Assembly: GCA_947492175.1 (NCBI GenBank)
Contig: CANLMQ010000003.1
Coordinates: 62,001 to 126,000 of the forward strand
From: an uncultured Draconibacterium sp.
GTDB lineage: Bacteria; Bacteroidota; Bacteroidia; Bacteroidales; Prolixibacteraceae
Length of the DNA stretch: 64,000 nt
Direction: 5' to 3'
Below the pieces are notes generated by a model. It saw only the letters and a program-made list of their open reading frames with translations. It searched no databases and had not been told where the DNA came from. Shown here piece by piece: positions 7,134 to 17,097 of the stretch; within the stretch, counting starts at the first letter, position 1, and every line of letters starts with the position of its first letter. The position numbers and the translations under genes were made by a program.

Positions 7134-9233
7134 ATGGTTAAAAAATTAATTTTCATATTTGTATTCCTTTCCGGCTTTTTATTCAATTCTTTTATTGCAA
7201 CAGCCCAGGACCAAAATAAAATTGATTCTGTTAAGCAGGTGATTTTTGCAGAAACAGACAACGAAAAAATAGTAGAAAATTATATTGTAATTGCTGATTT
7301 GTTTTCTCTTCAGGAAATAGATAGTGCGTTGAGTTATATTGATTCTGCCATTCAGCTTGCAAATAAAATATCATACAAAAAAGGGGCTGCAAAAGCTGGC
7401 TTTTTTCAGGGCTATTATTACGATGTTCTTGGTAAATACGATAAGGCAATCAGTAGTCTGGAGCAGGCATCGGAGCTATTTGTTGAGATTGGCGATTCCA
7501 GTCATTTAACAGGTTGTTACAACAATCTTGGTGCTTTATATTCTTACGGAACAAATCACAAAAAGAGCCTTGAATATTTTATAAAATCAATCTTTATAGC
7601 AGAATCGTTGCGAGATTCGTTTTCATTGGCCGAAAGCTATAGTAACGTAGCTGGTTTTTATTTTGATTTGAAAGAATATGGCTCAGCTCTGAAGTATTAT
7701 AATAAAGCACTTGAAGTAGATCTGAAAAAAAACTCTCTCGAAGATCTGGCCATATCTTATTTAGATGTAGGAAATGTTAATATTAAACTACATAGATACG
7801 AAGATGCACTTGAGAATCTTGACAAAGCAAAGAAACTTATGGTTAGCATAGATGATCCTTATTATAAAGCTGTCTTGTTTCAACGTTTTGCCAATTATTA
7901 TACAGAGACCGGAGAGCTAAGCATGGCCAATGACTATGTTTTAAAAGGACAGGAGATTTCGAATACTTTTGACTATCCATTGTTTGATGCTGATATGCTG
8001 GCTGTTAAAGGAGAGATTCTTCTTAAACAAAAAAAAAATAAACAAAGCCTGGTCGTTTTGCAAGATGCTATCGAAAGGTATAATAAGCTAAACTACACAT
8101 ATTCGTTAAATGAAATTTTTAAAAATGTGGCTGAAGCTTATTCGGCATTGGGAGAGCATACCAAAGCATATCAATATTTACAGATGGCATACCGGGAAGA
8201 AGAAAAAGCTGAGCTAAATGAAATTGCCGAATATTTAGGGGAGTTTGAAAAAGAAGAAGCTCTTATTGAAGAAAGAGCAAACATAAAATTGAAACAAGAG
8301 CTGGAAAATCAGAGAAATGAAAATGTACTGATGAAGGTACAGTCGAAGTACTATTTTACCATTAATTTGTCTATTCTGCTTGGATCTGTATTGCTGCTTG
8401 CTTTATATTTTTATGCAACAAAACGAAAACACAACAAGTTGCTCGAATCGAGCAATGAACTGATTAATCATCAAAAAGATCTTATCGAAAAGAGTTATTC
8501 AGAGTTGAAGAAAAATGAAATCCGCTTAGCAGAACTCAATGCTACAAAAGATAAATTTTTTTCAATTATTGCTCACGACCTTAAAAATCCGTTTAATATC
8601 TTAATTGGTATCTCTGAACTAATGATCAGTAACCCGGAAATAAAGCACACTAAGGATTACGAAGCTTTAATGGAAGGAATGTTTCAAACTGCAAAATCGG
8701 GACATGATTTGCTTGAGAATTTATTGCAATGGTCGCGATCACAAATCGGAAGCATTCAAATGGAGCCACAGGTATTTTCTTTAAATGAGTTATTTGCAAC
8801 CGTTGCCACTCTTTTCTCCGAGATGGCAAAAACAAAGAATATTACCATAGCAATCCAGGAAAATCTTCAATTAAACGCTTATGCCGATTATAATATGGCT
8901 AATTTTGTGGTTCGCAACCTGGTTAATAATGCCATTAAATTTTCGCATAATAACAGCAAAATAGAGGTTTCCGCCTGTGCTCAAAAACAAATGGTAATAA
9001 TCAGCATCAAAGATGAGGGGATTGGAATAGACTCTGAAACGATTGATAAATTGTTTAAGATTGAGCATACTGTACAAAAAGACGGAACTGCCAACGAAAA
9101 AGGAACAGGTCTTGGTTTGATACTGTGTAAAGAGTTTGTAGTGAAAAGTGGTGGTGAGATTTGGGTTGAAAGCGAAAAAGACAAAGGAAGCACTTTTGGT
9201 TTTAGTCTTCCCTTAGCTGATAACAACCGATAA
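7134..9233 (+). CDS. TPR-repeat sensor histidine kinase
   Basis: Exported-sensor kinase typical of Bacteroidota. It has a signal peptide (1-25, ending A-T-A-Q), then about 330 residues of tetratricopeptide-type helices (for example L-T-G-C-Y-N-N-L-G-A-L-Y near 125 and A-I-S-Y-L-D-V-G-N-V near 205), and a charged coiled stretch. A transmembrane helix follows (about 405-425, Y-Y-F-T-I-N-L-S-I-L-L-G), then a second coiled coil and the kinase core. The H-box His481 sits in S-I-I-A-H-D-L-K-N-P, and the ATPase domain shows N-A-I-K-F-S, D-E-G-I-G-I and G-T-G-L-G-L. There is no receiver or DNA-binding domain, and no response regulator is beside it. The DUF1805 gene follows after 17 bp and is probably co-transcribed. 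Confidence 0.93.
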   Translation: MVKKLIFIFVFLSGFLFNSFIATAQDQNKIDSVKQVIFAETDNEKIVENYIVIADLFSLQEIDSALSYIDSAIQLANKISYKKGAAKAGFFQGYYYDVLGKYDKAISSLEQASELFVEIGDSSHLTGCYNNLGALYSYGTNHKKSLEYFIKSIFIAESLRDSFSLAESYSNVAGFYFDLKEYGSALKYYNKALEVDLKKNSLEDLAISYLDVGNVNIKLHRYEDALENLDKAKKLMVSIDDPYYKAVLFQRFANYYTETGELSMANDYVLKGQEISNTFDYPLFDADMLAVKGEILLKQKKNKQSLVVLQDAIERYNKLNYTYSLNEIFKNVAEAYSALGEHTKAYQYLQMAYREEEKAELNEIAEYLGEFEKEEALIEERANIKLKQELENQRNENVLMKVQSKYYFTINLSILLGSVLLLALYFYATKRKHNKLLESSNELINHQKDLIEKSYSELKKNEIRLAELNATKDKFFSIIAHDLKNPFNILIGISELMISNPEIKHTKDYEALMEGMFQTAKSGHDLLENLLQWSRSQIGSIQMEPQVFSLNELFATVATLFSEMAKTKNITIAIQENLQLNAYADYNMANFVVRNLVNNAIKFSHNNSKIEVSACAQKQMVIISIKDEGIGIDSETIDKLFKIEHTVQKDGTANEKGTGLGLILCKEFVVKSGGEIWVESEKDKGSTFGFSLPLADNNR

Positions 9234-9250
9234 ATTGTAAACGTAATAAA

Positions 9251-9523
9251 ATGAATTTCGAAGAAAGAGAATTTACAGCCTACAGCATTCCAACTACCAA
9301 TACAAATGTGTTGTTAATTGGTGCCGAAAAAGGTATTCTTGGATGTGGCTATTTAAATATTGAAACTGCCAATAAAGTGAACGATGTTTGTGCACTTGTT
9401 ACGGGGGTAAAAACACCCGATGATATGCTTTCGGCAAAAGTTGTTGCAGTTAGCAAAGCTGCAGCTCAACTGGGTATAAAAGAAGGAATGACAGGGAAAG
9501 AAGCACTTGTTTTAATGTCGTAA
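9251..9523 (+). CDS. DUF1805 (YunC-like) small protein
   Basis: A 90-residue protein matching the DUF1805/YunC family: G-C-G-Y-L-N-I-E-T-A near 31-40, then A-L-V-T-G-V-K-T-P-D-D-M-L, and the C-terminal stretch K-E-G-M-T-G-K-E-A-L. The family is widespread in bacteria and archaea and has no firm biochemical function. It has no signal peptide, so is probably cytoplasmic. It follows the sensor kinase after 17 bp and is ended by a hairpin. The family call is from remembered motif patterns. Confidence 0.8.
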   Translation: MNFEEREFTAYSIPTTNTNVLLIGAEKGILGCGYLNIETANKVNDVCALVTGVKTPDDMLSAKVVAVSKAAAQLGIKEGMTGKEALVLMS

Positions 9524-9543
9524 CCAAAAACAAGTGATAAATT

Positions 9544-9570
9544 CAAAGTCCTCCCCGGTCTTTGTTTTTT
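9544..9570 (+). terminator. Terminator after the kinase/DUF1805 unit
   Basis: CAAAGtCC and GGtCTTTG form a stem with one T-T mismatch around a short C-rich loop, followed by seven T. Confidence 0.65.
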
Positions 9571-9692
9571 TATAGCATTCCTATCAAGTAAGTAATAAAA
9601 CTTACATCCAGGTTATCCTTCTAAACCAAAACGGTTTTTAATACAACTGGCAAAGCATATTAACTTGGCCGCAACTAATAAATTATACTTCG

Positions 9693-11108
9693 ATGAAACT
9701 AGCTCTTTACATCCTTACATTATCAATATTTATTTTTACTTCTTGTCAGAATCAGGTCCGGAAAAACATGGCAGAAATAAACGATAAATCAAAACCGAAT
9801 ATTCTTTTTTTGCTTGCCGACGATCTTGGTTATGGAGAGTTGGGATGTTACGGACAAGAAATCATTCAAACTCCCGTACTCGATAATTTGGCAAGTAAGG
9901 GGATGCGCTTTACCGATTTTTATGCCGGGAATGCGGTTTGTTCACCATCAAGAGCGGTATTAATGACAGGTAAATCTTCTTCATATAATACCATTCGGGG
10001 TAACAGTGGTTATTTTAATGATGATCGGTGGATGCGGGTTGCATTGAAAAAAGATGAAGTAACACTGGGAGAGATGTTAAAGAAAGGTGGATATCAAACT
10101 GCATTTATTGGTAAATGGCATCTCGACGATCCGAACGACATTTCAACATGGGCCTACAACAGGGGATTTGATTTTGCAGTACAGGAACAATGGACTTCGC
10201 GGTTTGGAGGAATAGAGTATGATGCAGAAATGCATTGGATTAATGGAAAACAAGACTCTGTTTATTACAACGATCACGAATGGCAATGCAAAGACGAATT
10301 TCGCACAAAAATTGCACTGGATTATCTTGACAGAAAAGATAAGAACAAACCGTTTTTTTTGTTTATGTCGTATCGCGCACCGCATGCACACGAACCTTAC
10401 ATTCATAACAAAAAGTTATATGCAGAGCATGGTTGGAAGGAAAAAGAGCGAAGGCATGCTGCAAAAATTACCTTGCTTGATCAGCAAATTGGTAAGCTTT
10501 TGAAAAAACTGGAGGATTCGGGTGAACTGAAAAATACTCTGGTTTTATTTACAAGCGATAACGGACCTCATGGAGAAGGTGGGCATAATTATGAATTCTT
10601 TAACAGCAACGGCCAATTAAGAGGATACAAACGAGATGTATATGAAGGGGGAATTCGTGTTCCTTTAATCGCGTATTGGAATGAAAAAATTAAGGCTGGT
10701 ACTACCTCAGGCCAAGTTGCAGGATTTCAGGATCTGATGCCAACCTTAGCAGAAATAGCCGGAATTGATATTCCCGATCAATCGAATGGAATATCAATTT
10801 TAAATACATTAGAAGGTGAAAAGCAGTTACAACACGAAAGTTTAAACTGGGAGTTGCAAATTGATGGTTGGGGAAGTAAGATGTCCGATGGAGGATTCAG
10901 GCAGTCAGCTCGTTTGGGAAAATGGAAAGGAGTTCGTTACGGCATTGAATCGGATATTCAGCTTTACGATTTAAGCAAAGATATTTCTGAAAAAAATAAT
11001 GTTGCAAACCAACATCCGGAAATTGTTAAAGAAATTGACCGGATTTTTAGCAACAGGCGCTCCGAAACACCCGGTTTTCCTTATGGAGGTGTCGTTACAA
11101 AAAAATAG
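9693..11108 (+). CDS. S1-family sulfatase lipoprotein (1)
   Basis: Type I formylglycine sulfatase that removes sulfate esters from a carbohydrate. The lipobox (FTSC, Cys18) anchors it to a membrane, outward facing. The metal site begins with Asp43-Asp44 in L-L-A-D-D-L-G-Y-G. The active-site signature is C83-S-P-S-R with M-T-G following; Cys83 must be converted to formylglycine by a maturase, presumably the anaerobic radical enzyme, not present here. Further sulfatase motifs are G-K-W-H-L-D near 150 and T-S-D-N-G-P-H-G near 290. Length is typical. It opens a plus-strand run of sulfatases and glycosidases. The position of sulfate and the sugar attacked cannot be read from the sequence. Confidence 0.94.
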   Translation: MKLALYILTLSIFIFTSCQNQVRKNMAEINDKSKPNILFLLADDLGYGELGCYGQEIIQTPVLDNLASKGMRFTDFYAGNAVCSPSRAVLMTGKSSSYNTIRGNSGYFNDDRWMRVALKKDEVTLGEMLKKGGYQTAFIGKWHLDDPNDISTWAYNRGFDFAVQEQWTSRFGGIEYDAEMHWINGKQDSVYYNDHEWQCKDEFRTKIALDYLDRKDKNKPFFLFMSYRAPHAHEPYIHNKKLYAEHGWKEKERRHAAKITLLDQQIGKLLKKLEDSGELKNTLVLFTSDNGPHGEGGHNYEFFNSNGQLRGYKRDVYEGGIRVPLIAYWNEKIKAGTTSGQVAGFQDLMPTLAEIAGIDIPDQSNGISILNTLEGEKQLQHESLNWELQIDGWGSKMSDGGFRQSARLGKWKGVRYGIESDIQLYDLSKDISEKNNVANQHPEIVKEIDRIFSNRRSETPGFPYGGVVTKK

Positions 11109-11285
11109 TCCGAACGAAAAATAGAATGGCATAGAAATAAGGAGCTTTCATTTTAAGGTATTTACCCCCGGACATAATCCTTGCACTGTTGTGTTCTAGG
11201 ATATAAATCTTAATGAGTAATTTGTAATAAATTCTTTGCATATTTGTACTTTATCATACCAGTACCTACCAGTTAAAATGAAGTT

Positions 11286-13718
11286 ATGAAGACTGCTTAT
11301 CAATTTATCCTCATTGCATTACTATTTACAACACATCTTGTTTGTGCTCAAACACGCACAGTTAAAAAGCTCGAACACGATTGGAAGTTTATAAATAAAG
11401 AAGTTGCTGGAGCTGATAAAACAGACACAAACACAGCCAATTGGGAAACTGTTTCAGTTCCGCACGATTGGGCTATAAAAGGGCCATTCGATAAAGAAAT
11501 TGATGCACAAAAAGTTCGTGTTACTCAGGATTTGGAAAAGGAAGCAAAAATGAGAACCGGACGAACCGGTGCTCTGCCACATATTGGAGTAGGCTGGTAT
11601 CGGAAGACATTTACTCTGCCTGAATTTGAACCCGGCAAAAAAGCACTTTTGATTTTTGACGGAGCCATGAGTGATGCACAGGTATACATAAATGGCGAAA
11701 AGGTGGGAAGCCATCCGTACGGATATGCCTATTTTTATTTTGATATATCCGATTACTTGACTGATGGAGAGAATCTGTTGGCTGTTCGTTTGGAAAATTT
11801 GCCTTTTTCTTCGCGCTGGTATCCGGGTGCCGGAATCTATCGTAAAGTTCAGATTGTTGTTAAAGATGAAGTAAATTTCCAGCAGTGGGGAACTTTTATA
11901 ACAACTCCCTTTATATCTGAAGAAGTTGCAAAGGTTAACATCAAGTCCGGTGTTAACGGAGAAAACATTAAAGTTGTAACCGAGATTAAAGATGCTGAAG
12001 GAAATATAGTTGCCGGTAAAACATCTGATGAACAATTCGGAAATACAGTGGAACAAAATATCGCTGTATCAAATCCAAAAATCTGGGATATTGAGAATCC
12101 TTATTTATATACAGCACATTCAAAATTATACAAAAACAATGTGTTAAAAGATGAAATGGTTACTCGTTTTGGGATTCGAAGTGTTGTATACGAACGTGGC
12201 AAGGGGTTGGTATTAAATGGCAAGGTAACAAAGTTTAAAGGTGTGTGTTTGCATCACGATTTAGGTCCTTTGGGAACTGCTGTAAATACAGCTGCACTAA
12301 AACGTCAACTTACTATTTTAAAAGATATGGGGTGCAACGCCATCCGGTCGTCCCATAATATGCCTTCGCTCGAACAACTTGAATTGTGCGATGAGATGGG
12401 ATTTTTATTTATGGCAGAAAGTTTTGATGAATGGGCAAAACCCAAAGTAAAAAATGGGTACAACCGCTGGTTTGACGAGTGGGCAGAAAAAGATGTTGTT
12501 AATCTGGTACGTGCCACTCGGAATCATCCGTGTATTGTAATGTGGAGTTCAGGAAATGAGGTTCCCGATCAGCATGGGAGCGTTGGAGTAAAACGTGCTA
12601 AATGGTTACAGGATATATTTCATCGCGAAGATCCGACACGCCCGGTAACAGTTGGGATGGACCAGGTAAAAGCAACCATGGAAAGTGGATTTGGATCAAT
12701 TATGGATGTTCCCGGATTAAATTATCGTTTACCACTGTATGACGAAGCTTACGAAAAATTCCCGCAGGGATTTATTTTGGGTTCCGAAACGGCTTCAACA
12801 GTTAGTTCGCGAGGTATTTACAAATTTCCCGTCAAAGAATACAAGCATAAGTTGTACAACGATTTTCAAAGCTCATCATACGATTTGGAGGCCTGTAACT
12901 GGTCGAACGTACCTGATGAAGATTTTGTTTGGCAAGACGATAATGAATGGGTAATTGGCGAATTTGTATGGACCGGTTTTGATTATTTGGGAGAACCAAC
13001 ACCTTACAACGAAGCCTGGCCATCGCGCAGTTCGTATTTTGGAATTTGCGATTTGGCTGGCTTGCCCAAAGACCGCTTTTATTTGTACCGAAGCCGTTGG
13101 AATACCGACGACGAAACCTTACATATTTTGCCCCATTGGAATTGGGAAGGTCGCGAAGGAGAAACAACTCCGGTGTTTGTGTATACAAATTACAATAGTG
13201 CCGAGTTGTTTGTAAATGGTGTTAGTCAGGGGATTCAGACAAAAACGAAAACCAAAAGTAAGCTACACCGTTACCGGCTGATGTGGATGGACGTAAAATA
13301 CCAACCGGGGACCATAAAAGTTGTGGCTTTAGATAATGACGGGAAACCGATTGCAGAGAAAGAAATTCACACGGCCGGCAAACCACATCATTTTGAACTT
13401 TCTGCCGATAGAGAAACCATTTCTGCCAATGGAAACGATTTGAGTTACATTACTGTTTCAGTGGTCGATAAAGAAGGAAACCTTTGCCCCAATGCAGATA
13501 ATCAACTCGATTTTAAGGTTTCGGGAGCAGGTAAATTCAGAGCAGTATGTAACGGCGATGCTACTTCTCTGGAGTTGTTCCACTTGCCATCCATGAAAGC
13601 TTTTAGTGGGAAGCTGGTAGTTACTGTTCAGTCGTTTGACAAGGCAGGAGAAATAGAACTGGAAGTGAGGTCGAAAGGATTGAAAACTGCTAAAATCAGT
13701 ATTAAGACTAAAGAATAA
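11286..13718 (+). CDS. GH2 glycoside hydrolase (beta-galactosidase/glucuronidase family)
   Basis: Secreted GH2 enzyme with a signal peptide (1-21, ending V-C-A-Q). Domain order: jelly-roll sugar-binding domain (about 30-200, with V-G-W-Y-R-K-T-F), Ig-like domain (200-300), TIM barrel (about 305-590), a DUF4982-like beta domain (about 630-700) and a C-terminal Ig-like domain. The acid/base is Glu425 in S-S-G-N-E-V and the nucleophile is probably Glu501 in L-G-S-E-T-A. The extra beta domains are common in Bacteroidota polysaccharide-utilization GH2 enzymes. Flanking sulfatase and GH31 genes suggest action on one branched sulfated glycan. The exact sugar (galactose, glucuronate or another) is not decided. 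Confidence 0.92.
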   Translation: MKTAYQFILIALLFTTHLVCAQTRTVKKLEHDWKFINKEVAGADKTDTNTANWETVSVPHDWAIKGPFDKEIDAQKVRVTQDLEKEAKMRTGRTGALPHIGVGWYRKTFTLPEFEPGKKALLIFDGAMSDAQVYINGEKVGSHPYGYAYFYFDISDYLTDGENLLAVRLENLPFSSRWYPGAGIYRKVQIVVKDEVNFQQWGTFITTPFISEEVAKVNIKSGVNGENIKVVTEIKDAEGNIVAGKTSDEQFGNTVEQNIAVSNPKIWDIENPYLYTAHSKLYKNNVLKDEMVTRFGIRSVVYERGKGLVLNGKVTKFKGVCLHHDLGPLGTAVNTAALKRQLTILKDMGCNAIRSSHNMPSLEQLELCDEMGFLFMAESFDEWAKPKVKNGYNRWFDEWAEKDVVNLVRATRNHPCIVMWSSGNEVPDQHGSVGVKRAKWLQDIFHREDPTRPVTVGMDQVKATMESGFGSIMDVPGLNYRLPLYDEAYEKFPQGFILGSETASTVSSRGIYKFPVKEYKHKLYNDFQSSSYDLEACNWSNVPDEDFVWQDDNEWVIGEFVWTGFDYLGEPTPYNEAWPSRSSYFGICDLAGLPKDRFYLYRSRWNTDDETLHILPHWNWEGREGETTPVFVYTNYNSAELFVNGVSQGIQTKTKTKSKLHRYRLMWMDVKYQPGTIKVVALDNDGKPIAEKEIHTAGKPHHFELSADRETISANGNDLSYITVSVVDKEGNLCPNADNQLDFKVSGAGKFRAVCNGDATSLELFHLPSMKAFSGKLVVTVQSFDKAGEIELEVRSKGLKTAKISIKTKE

Positions 13719-13841
13719 ACATCTTAATCCTGTTAGATGTAAATCGTTTTCAGAGACCTTTTTCCTAACAGATTCCGGACAACAAGAATATAAATAGGAA
13801 TAGATATTATAGTGTTGAATATAAAAATTTAATCAAATAAA

Positions 13842-15443
13842 ATGAATAAGCTTTTACTACTTCTAATTGCTACTTTCTTCGTTAGTACAAATATTTTAGC
13901 TCAAGAAAAGACTACAGAGAAACTTTGGTGGGCGGGTATTACTGCTAAAGGACAATTAATGCCGGTTTCAAATACTTTTAGTGCCAATTTAATTGATAAT
14001 ACTTTTGGAAACCAGGTGCAACCTTTACTTCTATCCAATCAGGGTGATGTAATTTGGAGTGAAGAACCTTTTGAGTTTAAGATTGAAAACAATGAAGTAA
14101 CTATACTGCAGTCGAAGGGAGAGGTGCTTTCAATAAAAGCGGGAGCTACGCTTAAAAGCGCTTATCTGTATGCATCAAAAACCTATTTCCCTGCAAGCGG
14201 AAAACTACCTGATGAGCTTTTATTTGCGAAACCTCAATACAACACATGGATTGAATTAATGTATGATCAGAACCAGGCAGATGTTTTGAAATATGCACAC
14301 GACTTAATCGATAATGGTTTTCCTCCGGGAGTACTTATGATCGATGATAACTGGCAGGAAGATTATGGGAAATGGGACTTTCATCCCGGGCGATTCCCAA
14401 ATCCAAAAGCAATGATGGAAGAGCTGCAAGATCTTGGATTTAAAGTTATGCTTTGGGTTTGTCCCTTTGTTAGCCCAGATTGTGATGTTTATCGGGAACT
14501 GGCATCAAAAGGCGCATTTTTAATTAACGGAGCAGGACAAAAACAAAACAATACCATGCCAACGGTTGATTTCCGGGGGAATGCACAGCCTGAAATAGTT
14601 TCGTGGTGGAATGGTTACAGTGCAGTGCTCGATTTGTCGAATCCTTTAGCCGAAGAATGGTTTAAATCCCAACTTGACTTTCTTCAGGAAAAATATGGTG
14701 TTGCCGGATTTAAATTTGATGCCGGCGATGCACGTTACTATACAAAAGGAAGAAGTAAGGGAAATGTTTCGGCTAACGACCAGGCAGCTCTGTTTGGTAA
14801 AATCGGTCTCGACTATCCTTTAAACGAATACCGCGCTATGTGGAAAATGGGAGGACAACCACTGGTACAGCGCTTAATGGACAAGGCTCACAATTGGAAC
14901 GATTTACAAAAACTGGTGCCATCGATGTTGTTACAAGGAATTATGGGGTATTATTTTAATTGTCCCGATTTAATTGGTGGTGGCGAGTTTTCGTCATTTT
15001 TAGGAAGTAACAAAATTGATCAGGAATTAATTGTACGTTCGGCACAATGCCATGCCCTTATGCCAATGATGCAGTTTTCAGTTGCTCCGTGGCGCATCTT
15101 GGATGAAACACATTTTGAGGCGGTAAAACAAGCTGTTGAAATACGCGGGAAATTTGTAAATTATATTTTGGAGGAAGCCAAAAAAACAGCAAAAACGGGC
15201 GAGCCTACAATACGGTCTCTTGAATATTCTTATCCGAATAATGGATATGGAAAAATAAACCAACAGTTTCTGATAGGAGAAAATTTATTGGTTGCTCCAA
15301 TTGTTGAAAAAGGTATTACGGAGCATAAAGTTTACCTGCCTGAAGGAAAGTGGAAGGCTTTTAATGGCAAAGTTTATAGAGGGAATAAAGAAATAATTAT
15401 TCCGGTAACAATTAACGACATACCATTTTTTGAAAAGATGTAA
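13842..15443 (+). CDS. GH31 alpha-glycosidase
   Basis: Secreted family 31 glycosidase with a signal peptide (1-20, L-A-Q). The barrel starts near residue 125; M-I-D-D-N-W-Q at about 167 and G-F-K-F-D-A-G-D with probable nucleophile Asp293 are GH31 landmarks. The F-D-A-G-D version and the D-D-N-W-Q motif recall the KIAA1161/MYORG (NET37) branch, whose characterised member is an alpha-galactosidase; this subgroup link is from memory. At 533 residues it lacks the large C-terminal domains of alpha-xylosidase-type members. It lies 123 bp after the GH2 and 160 bp before a sulfatase, with a structured repeat between. Confidence 0.88.
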   Translation: MNKLLLLLIATFFVSTNILAQEKTTEKLWWAGITAKGQLMPVSNTFSANLIDNTFGNQVQPLLLSNQGDVIWSEEPFEFKIENNEVTILQSKGEVLSIKAGATLKSAYLYASKTYFPASGKLPDELLFAKPQYNTWIELMYDQNQADVLKYAHDLIDNGFPPGVLMIDDNWQEDYGKWDFHPGRFPNPKAMMEELQDLGFKVMLWVCPFVSPDCDVYRELASKGAFLINGAGQKQNNTMPTVDFRGNAQPEIVSWWNGYSAVLDLSNPLAEEWFKSQLDFLQEKYGVAGFKFDAGDARYYTKGRSKGNVSANDQAALFGKIGLDYPLNEYRAMWKMGGQPLVQRLMDKAHNWNDLQKLVPSMLLQGIMGYYFNCPDLIGGGEFSSFLGSNKIDQELIVRSAQCHALMPMMQFSVAPWRILDETHFEAVKQAVEIRGKFVNYILEEAKKTAKTGEPTIRSLEYSYPNNGYGKINQQFLIGENLLVAPIVEKGITEHKVYLPEGKWKAFNGKVYRGNKEIIIPVTINDIPFFEKM

Positions 15444-15446
15444 ATT

Positions 15447-15570
15447 CATATGAAACGAACATGAAATTTAATCTGCGATATTTCACAAACAAGCATGATT
15501 AAATTTCATCGAGAGTTCCATACGTTGCAATTGAAAAATAAAAAATTTAAACGGATGAAATGCGTTTTTA
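15447..15570 (+). repeat. Two-copy structured intergenic element, copy B
   Basis: Second copy of the element at 6777-6880. ATATGAAACGAACATG (15448-15463) and GAGTTCCATA (about 15513-15522) are shared exactly. The interior forms its own perfect 13-pair stem, ATGAAATTTAATC with GATTAAATTTCAT. A 3' block (AATAAAAAATTTAAACGG) resembles copy A, and a short open frame starts directly after it. It begins four bases after the GH31 stop and ends about 30 bases before the sulfatase start, so here it could act as a leader or attenuator. Confidence 0.6.
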
Positions 15571-15603
15571 AGAGCAAGCATTTATAACCTAAAATATTAA
15601 AAA

Positions 15604-17043
15604 ATGAAAAACTTATTTATTCTGTTTGTTTTGGCAGTTACAATATTTAGTTCGTGCCAAACAAAACCAAAAGAACAGGAAAAAAGACCGGCACAACCTA
15701 ATATCGTTTACATTCTGGCCGACGATCTGGGATATGGAGACTTAAGTTGCTACGGACAAACTAAATTTCAAACGCCAAACATTGACAACCTGGCTAAGTC
15801 GGGAATAAAATTTACTCAACATTATTCGGGATGTACAGTTTGTGCTCCATCGCGATCATCTCTAATGACCGGCCAAACTACCGGTCACACACCCATCCGC
15901 GGTAATAAAGAATGGAATCCTGAAGGACAGTGGCCAATGGAAGCAAAAGCGGTAACTCTTGCTGAAGCATTGAAAGAAGCTGGTTATGCCACCGGAGCTT
16001 TCGGGAAATGGGGATTGGGTTATCCAGGTTCGGAAGGTGACCCAAATAACCAGGGATTCGATGAATTCTATGGATATAACTGCCAGCGTATAGGCCACAA
16101 CTATTATCCTTACCATATGTGGCATAACCAGGAGAAAGTAATTTTAGAAGGGAATGCGGATAAAAAAACGGAAGTTTACGGGCCGAAAATTATACATGAT
16201 AATGCGCTGAAATTTTTGGAAGATAATAAGGATAAACCGTTTTTTATGTACTACCCGTCTATTGTTCCACATGCCGAATTGTTTGCTCCCGAAGAATACA
16301 TAGCCAAGTACAGGGGTAAACTCCTGCCCGAAAAACAATACAAAGGAGTTGATGATGGAAAAGCATATAAAAACGGGGGATATGGATCTCAAGCTGAATG
16401 TCATGCAGCTTTTGCAGCTATGGTTGATTACCTCGATATGCAGGTGGGCGAAATTGTTGCCAAGCTAAAAGAACTGGGTGTATACGAAAATACTCTGATA
16501 ATTTTTACTTCTGATAACGGCCCTCATTTGGAAGGCGGAGCCGATCCGGATTATTTTAATTCGAATGGCCCCTTTAAAGGCTACAAACGCGATTTGTATG
16601 AAGGTGGAATCAGGGTTCCGATGATTGCAGTTTGGAATGGTAAAATTGTTGCAGGAACAGAATCGGATCACCCGTCAGCATTCTGGGATGTATTTCCTAC
16701 TGTTGCTGAAATTACCGGTGTTCCAATTCCTGAGAATACCGATGGAATTTCTTTTTTACCTGAACTTTTAGGAAAAGAACAACCAAAACATGATTATTTA
16801 TATTGGGAGTTTCACGAGCGTGGAGGCAGACAGGCTTTACGTAAAGGCGATTGGAAGCTGGTTCGTTACAACGCACTTAATCCTGATAAAATTACTACAG
16901 AGCTATATAATGTAGTTTCAGATCCGGGAGAAGAGAAAAACCTGGCAGAAGAAAATCCTGAATTGGTAAAAGAGTTATTGGAACTGATGAAAAATGCACG
17001 TACAGAATCGGAGGTATTCAAATTTGATAAAAACAAGAACTGA
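15604..17043 (+). CDS. S1-family sulfatase lipoprotein (2)
   Basis: Sulfatase with a lipobox (FSSC, Cys18), metal-binding Asp40-Asp41 in L-A-D-D-L-G-Y-G, and active-site Cys80 in C-A-P-S-R, with L-M-T-G-Q-T-T-G-H-T-P-I-R-G following. Other motifs are F-G-K-W-G-L-G, V-P-H-A-E-L and F-T-S-D-N-G-P-H. The T-P-I-R-G-N and K-W-G-L-G-Y patterns are those of the arylsulfatase-A-like subgroups common in marine Bacteroidota. It resembles sulfatase 1 more than sulfatase 3 around the active site (both have N-S-N-G and the Y-E-G-G-I-R-V-P motif). It is 55 bp ahead of the cupin gene and probably in one operon with it. Confidence 0.94.
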   Translation: MKNLFILFVLAVTIFSSCQTKPKEQEKRPAQPNIVYILADDLGYGDLSCYGQTKFQTPNIDNLAKSGIKFTQHYSGCTVCAPSRSSLMTGQTTGHTPIRGNKEWNPEGQWPMEAKAVTLAEALKEAGYATGAFGKWGLGYPGSEGDPNNQGFDEFYGYNCQRIGHNYYPYHMWHNQEKVILEGNADKKTEVYGPKIIHDNALKFLEDNKDKPFFMYYPSIVPHAELFAPEEYIAKYRGKLLPEKQYKGVDDGKAYKNGGYGSQAECHAAFAAMVDYLDMQVGEIVAKLKELGVYENTLIIFTSDNGPHLEGGADPDYFNSNGPFKGYKRDLYEGGIRVPMIAVWNGKIVAGTESDHPSAFWDVFPTVAEITGVPIPENTDGISFLPELLGKEQPKHDYLYWEFHERGGRQALRKGDWKLVRYNALNPDKITTELYNVVSDPGEEKNLAEENPELVKELLELMKNARTESEVFKFDKNKN

Positions 17044-17097
17044 ACATTGCTTGATTTCGGGTAACAATTTGTTGCTAAAGTAAAGAATAATAGAATT

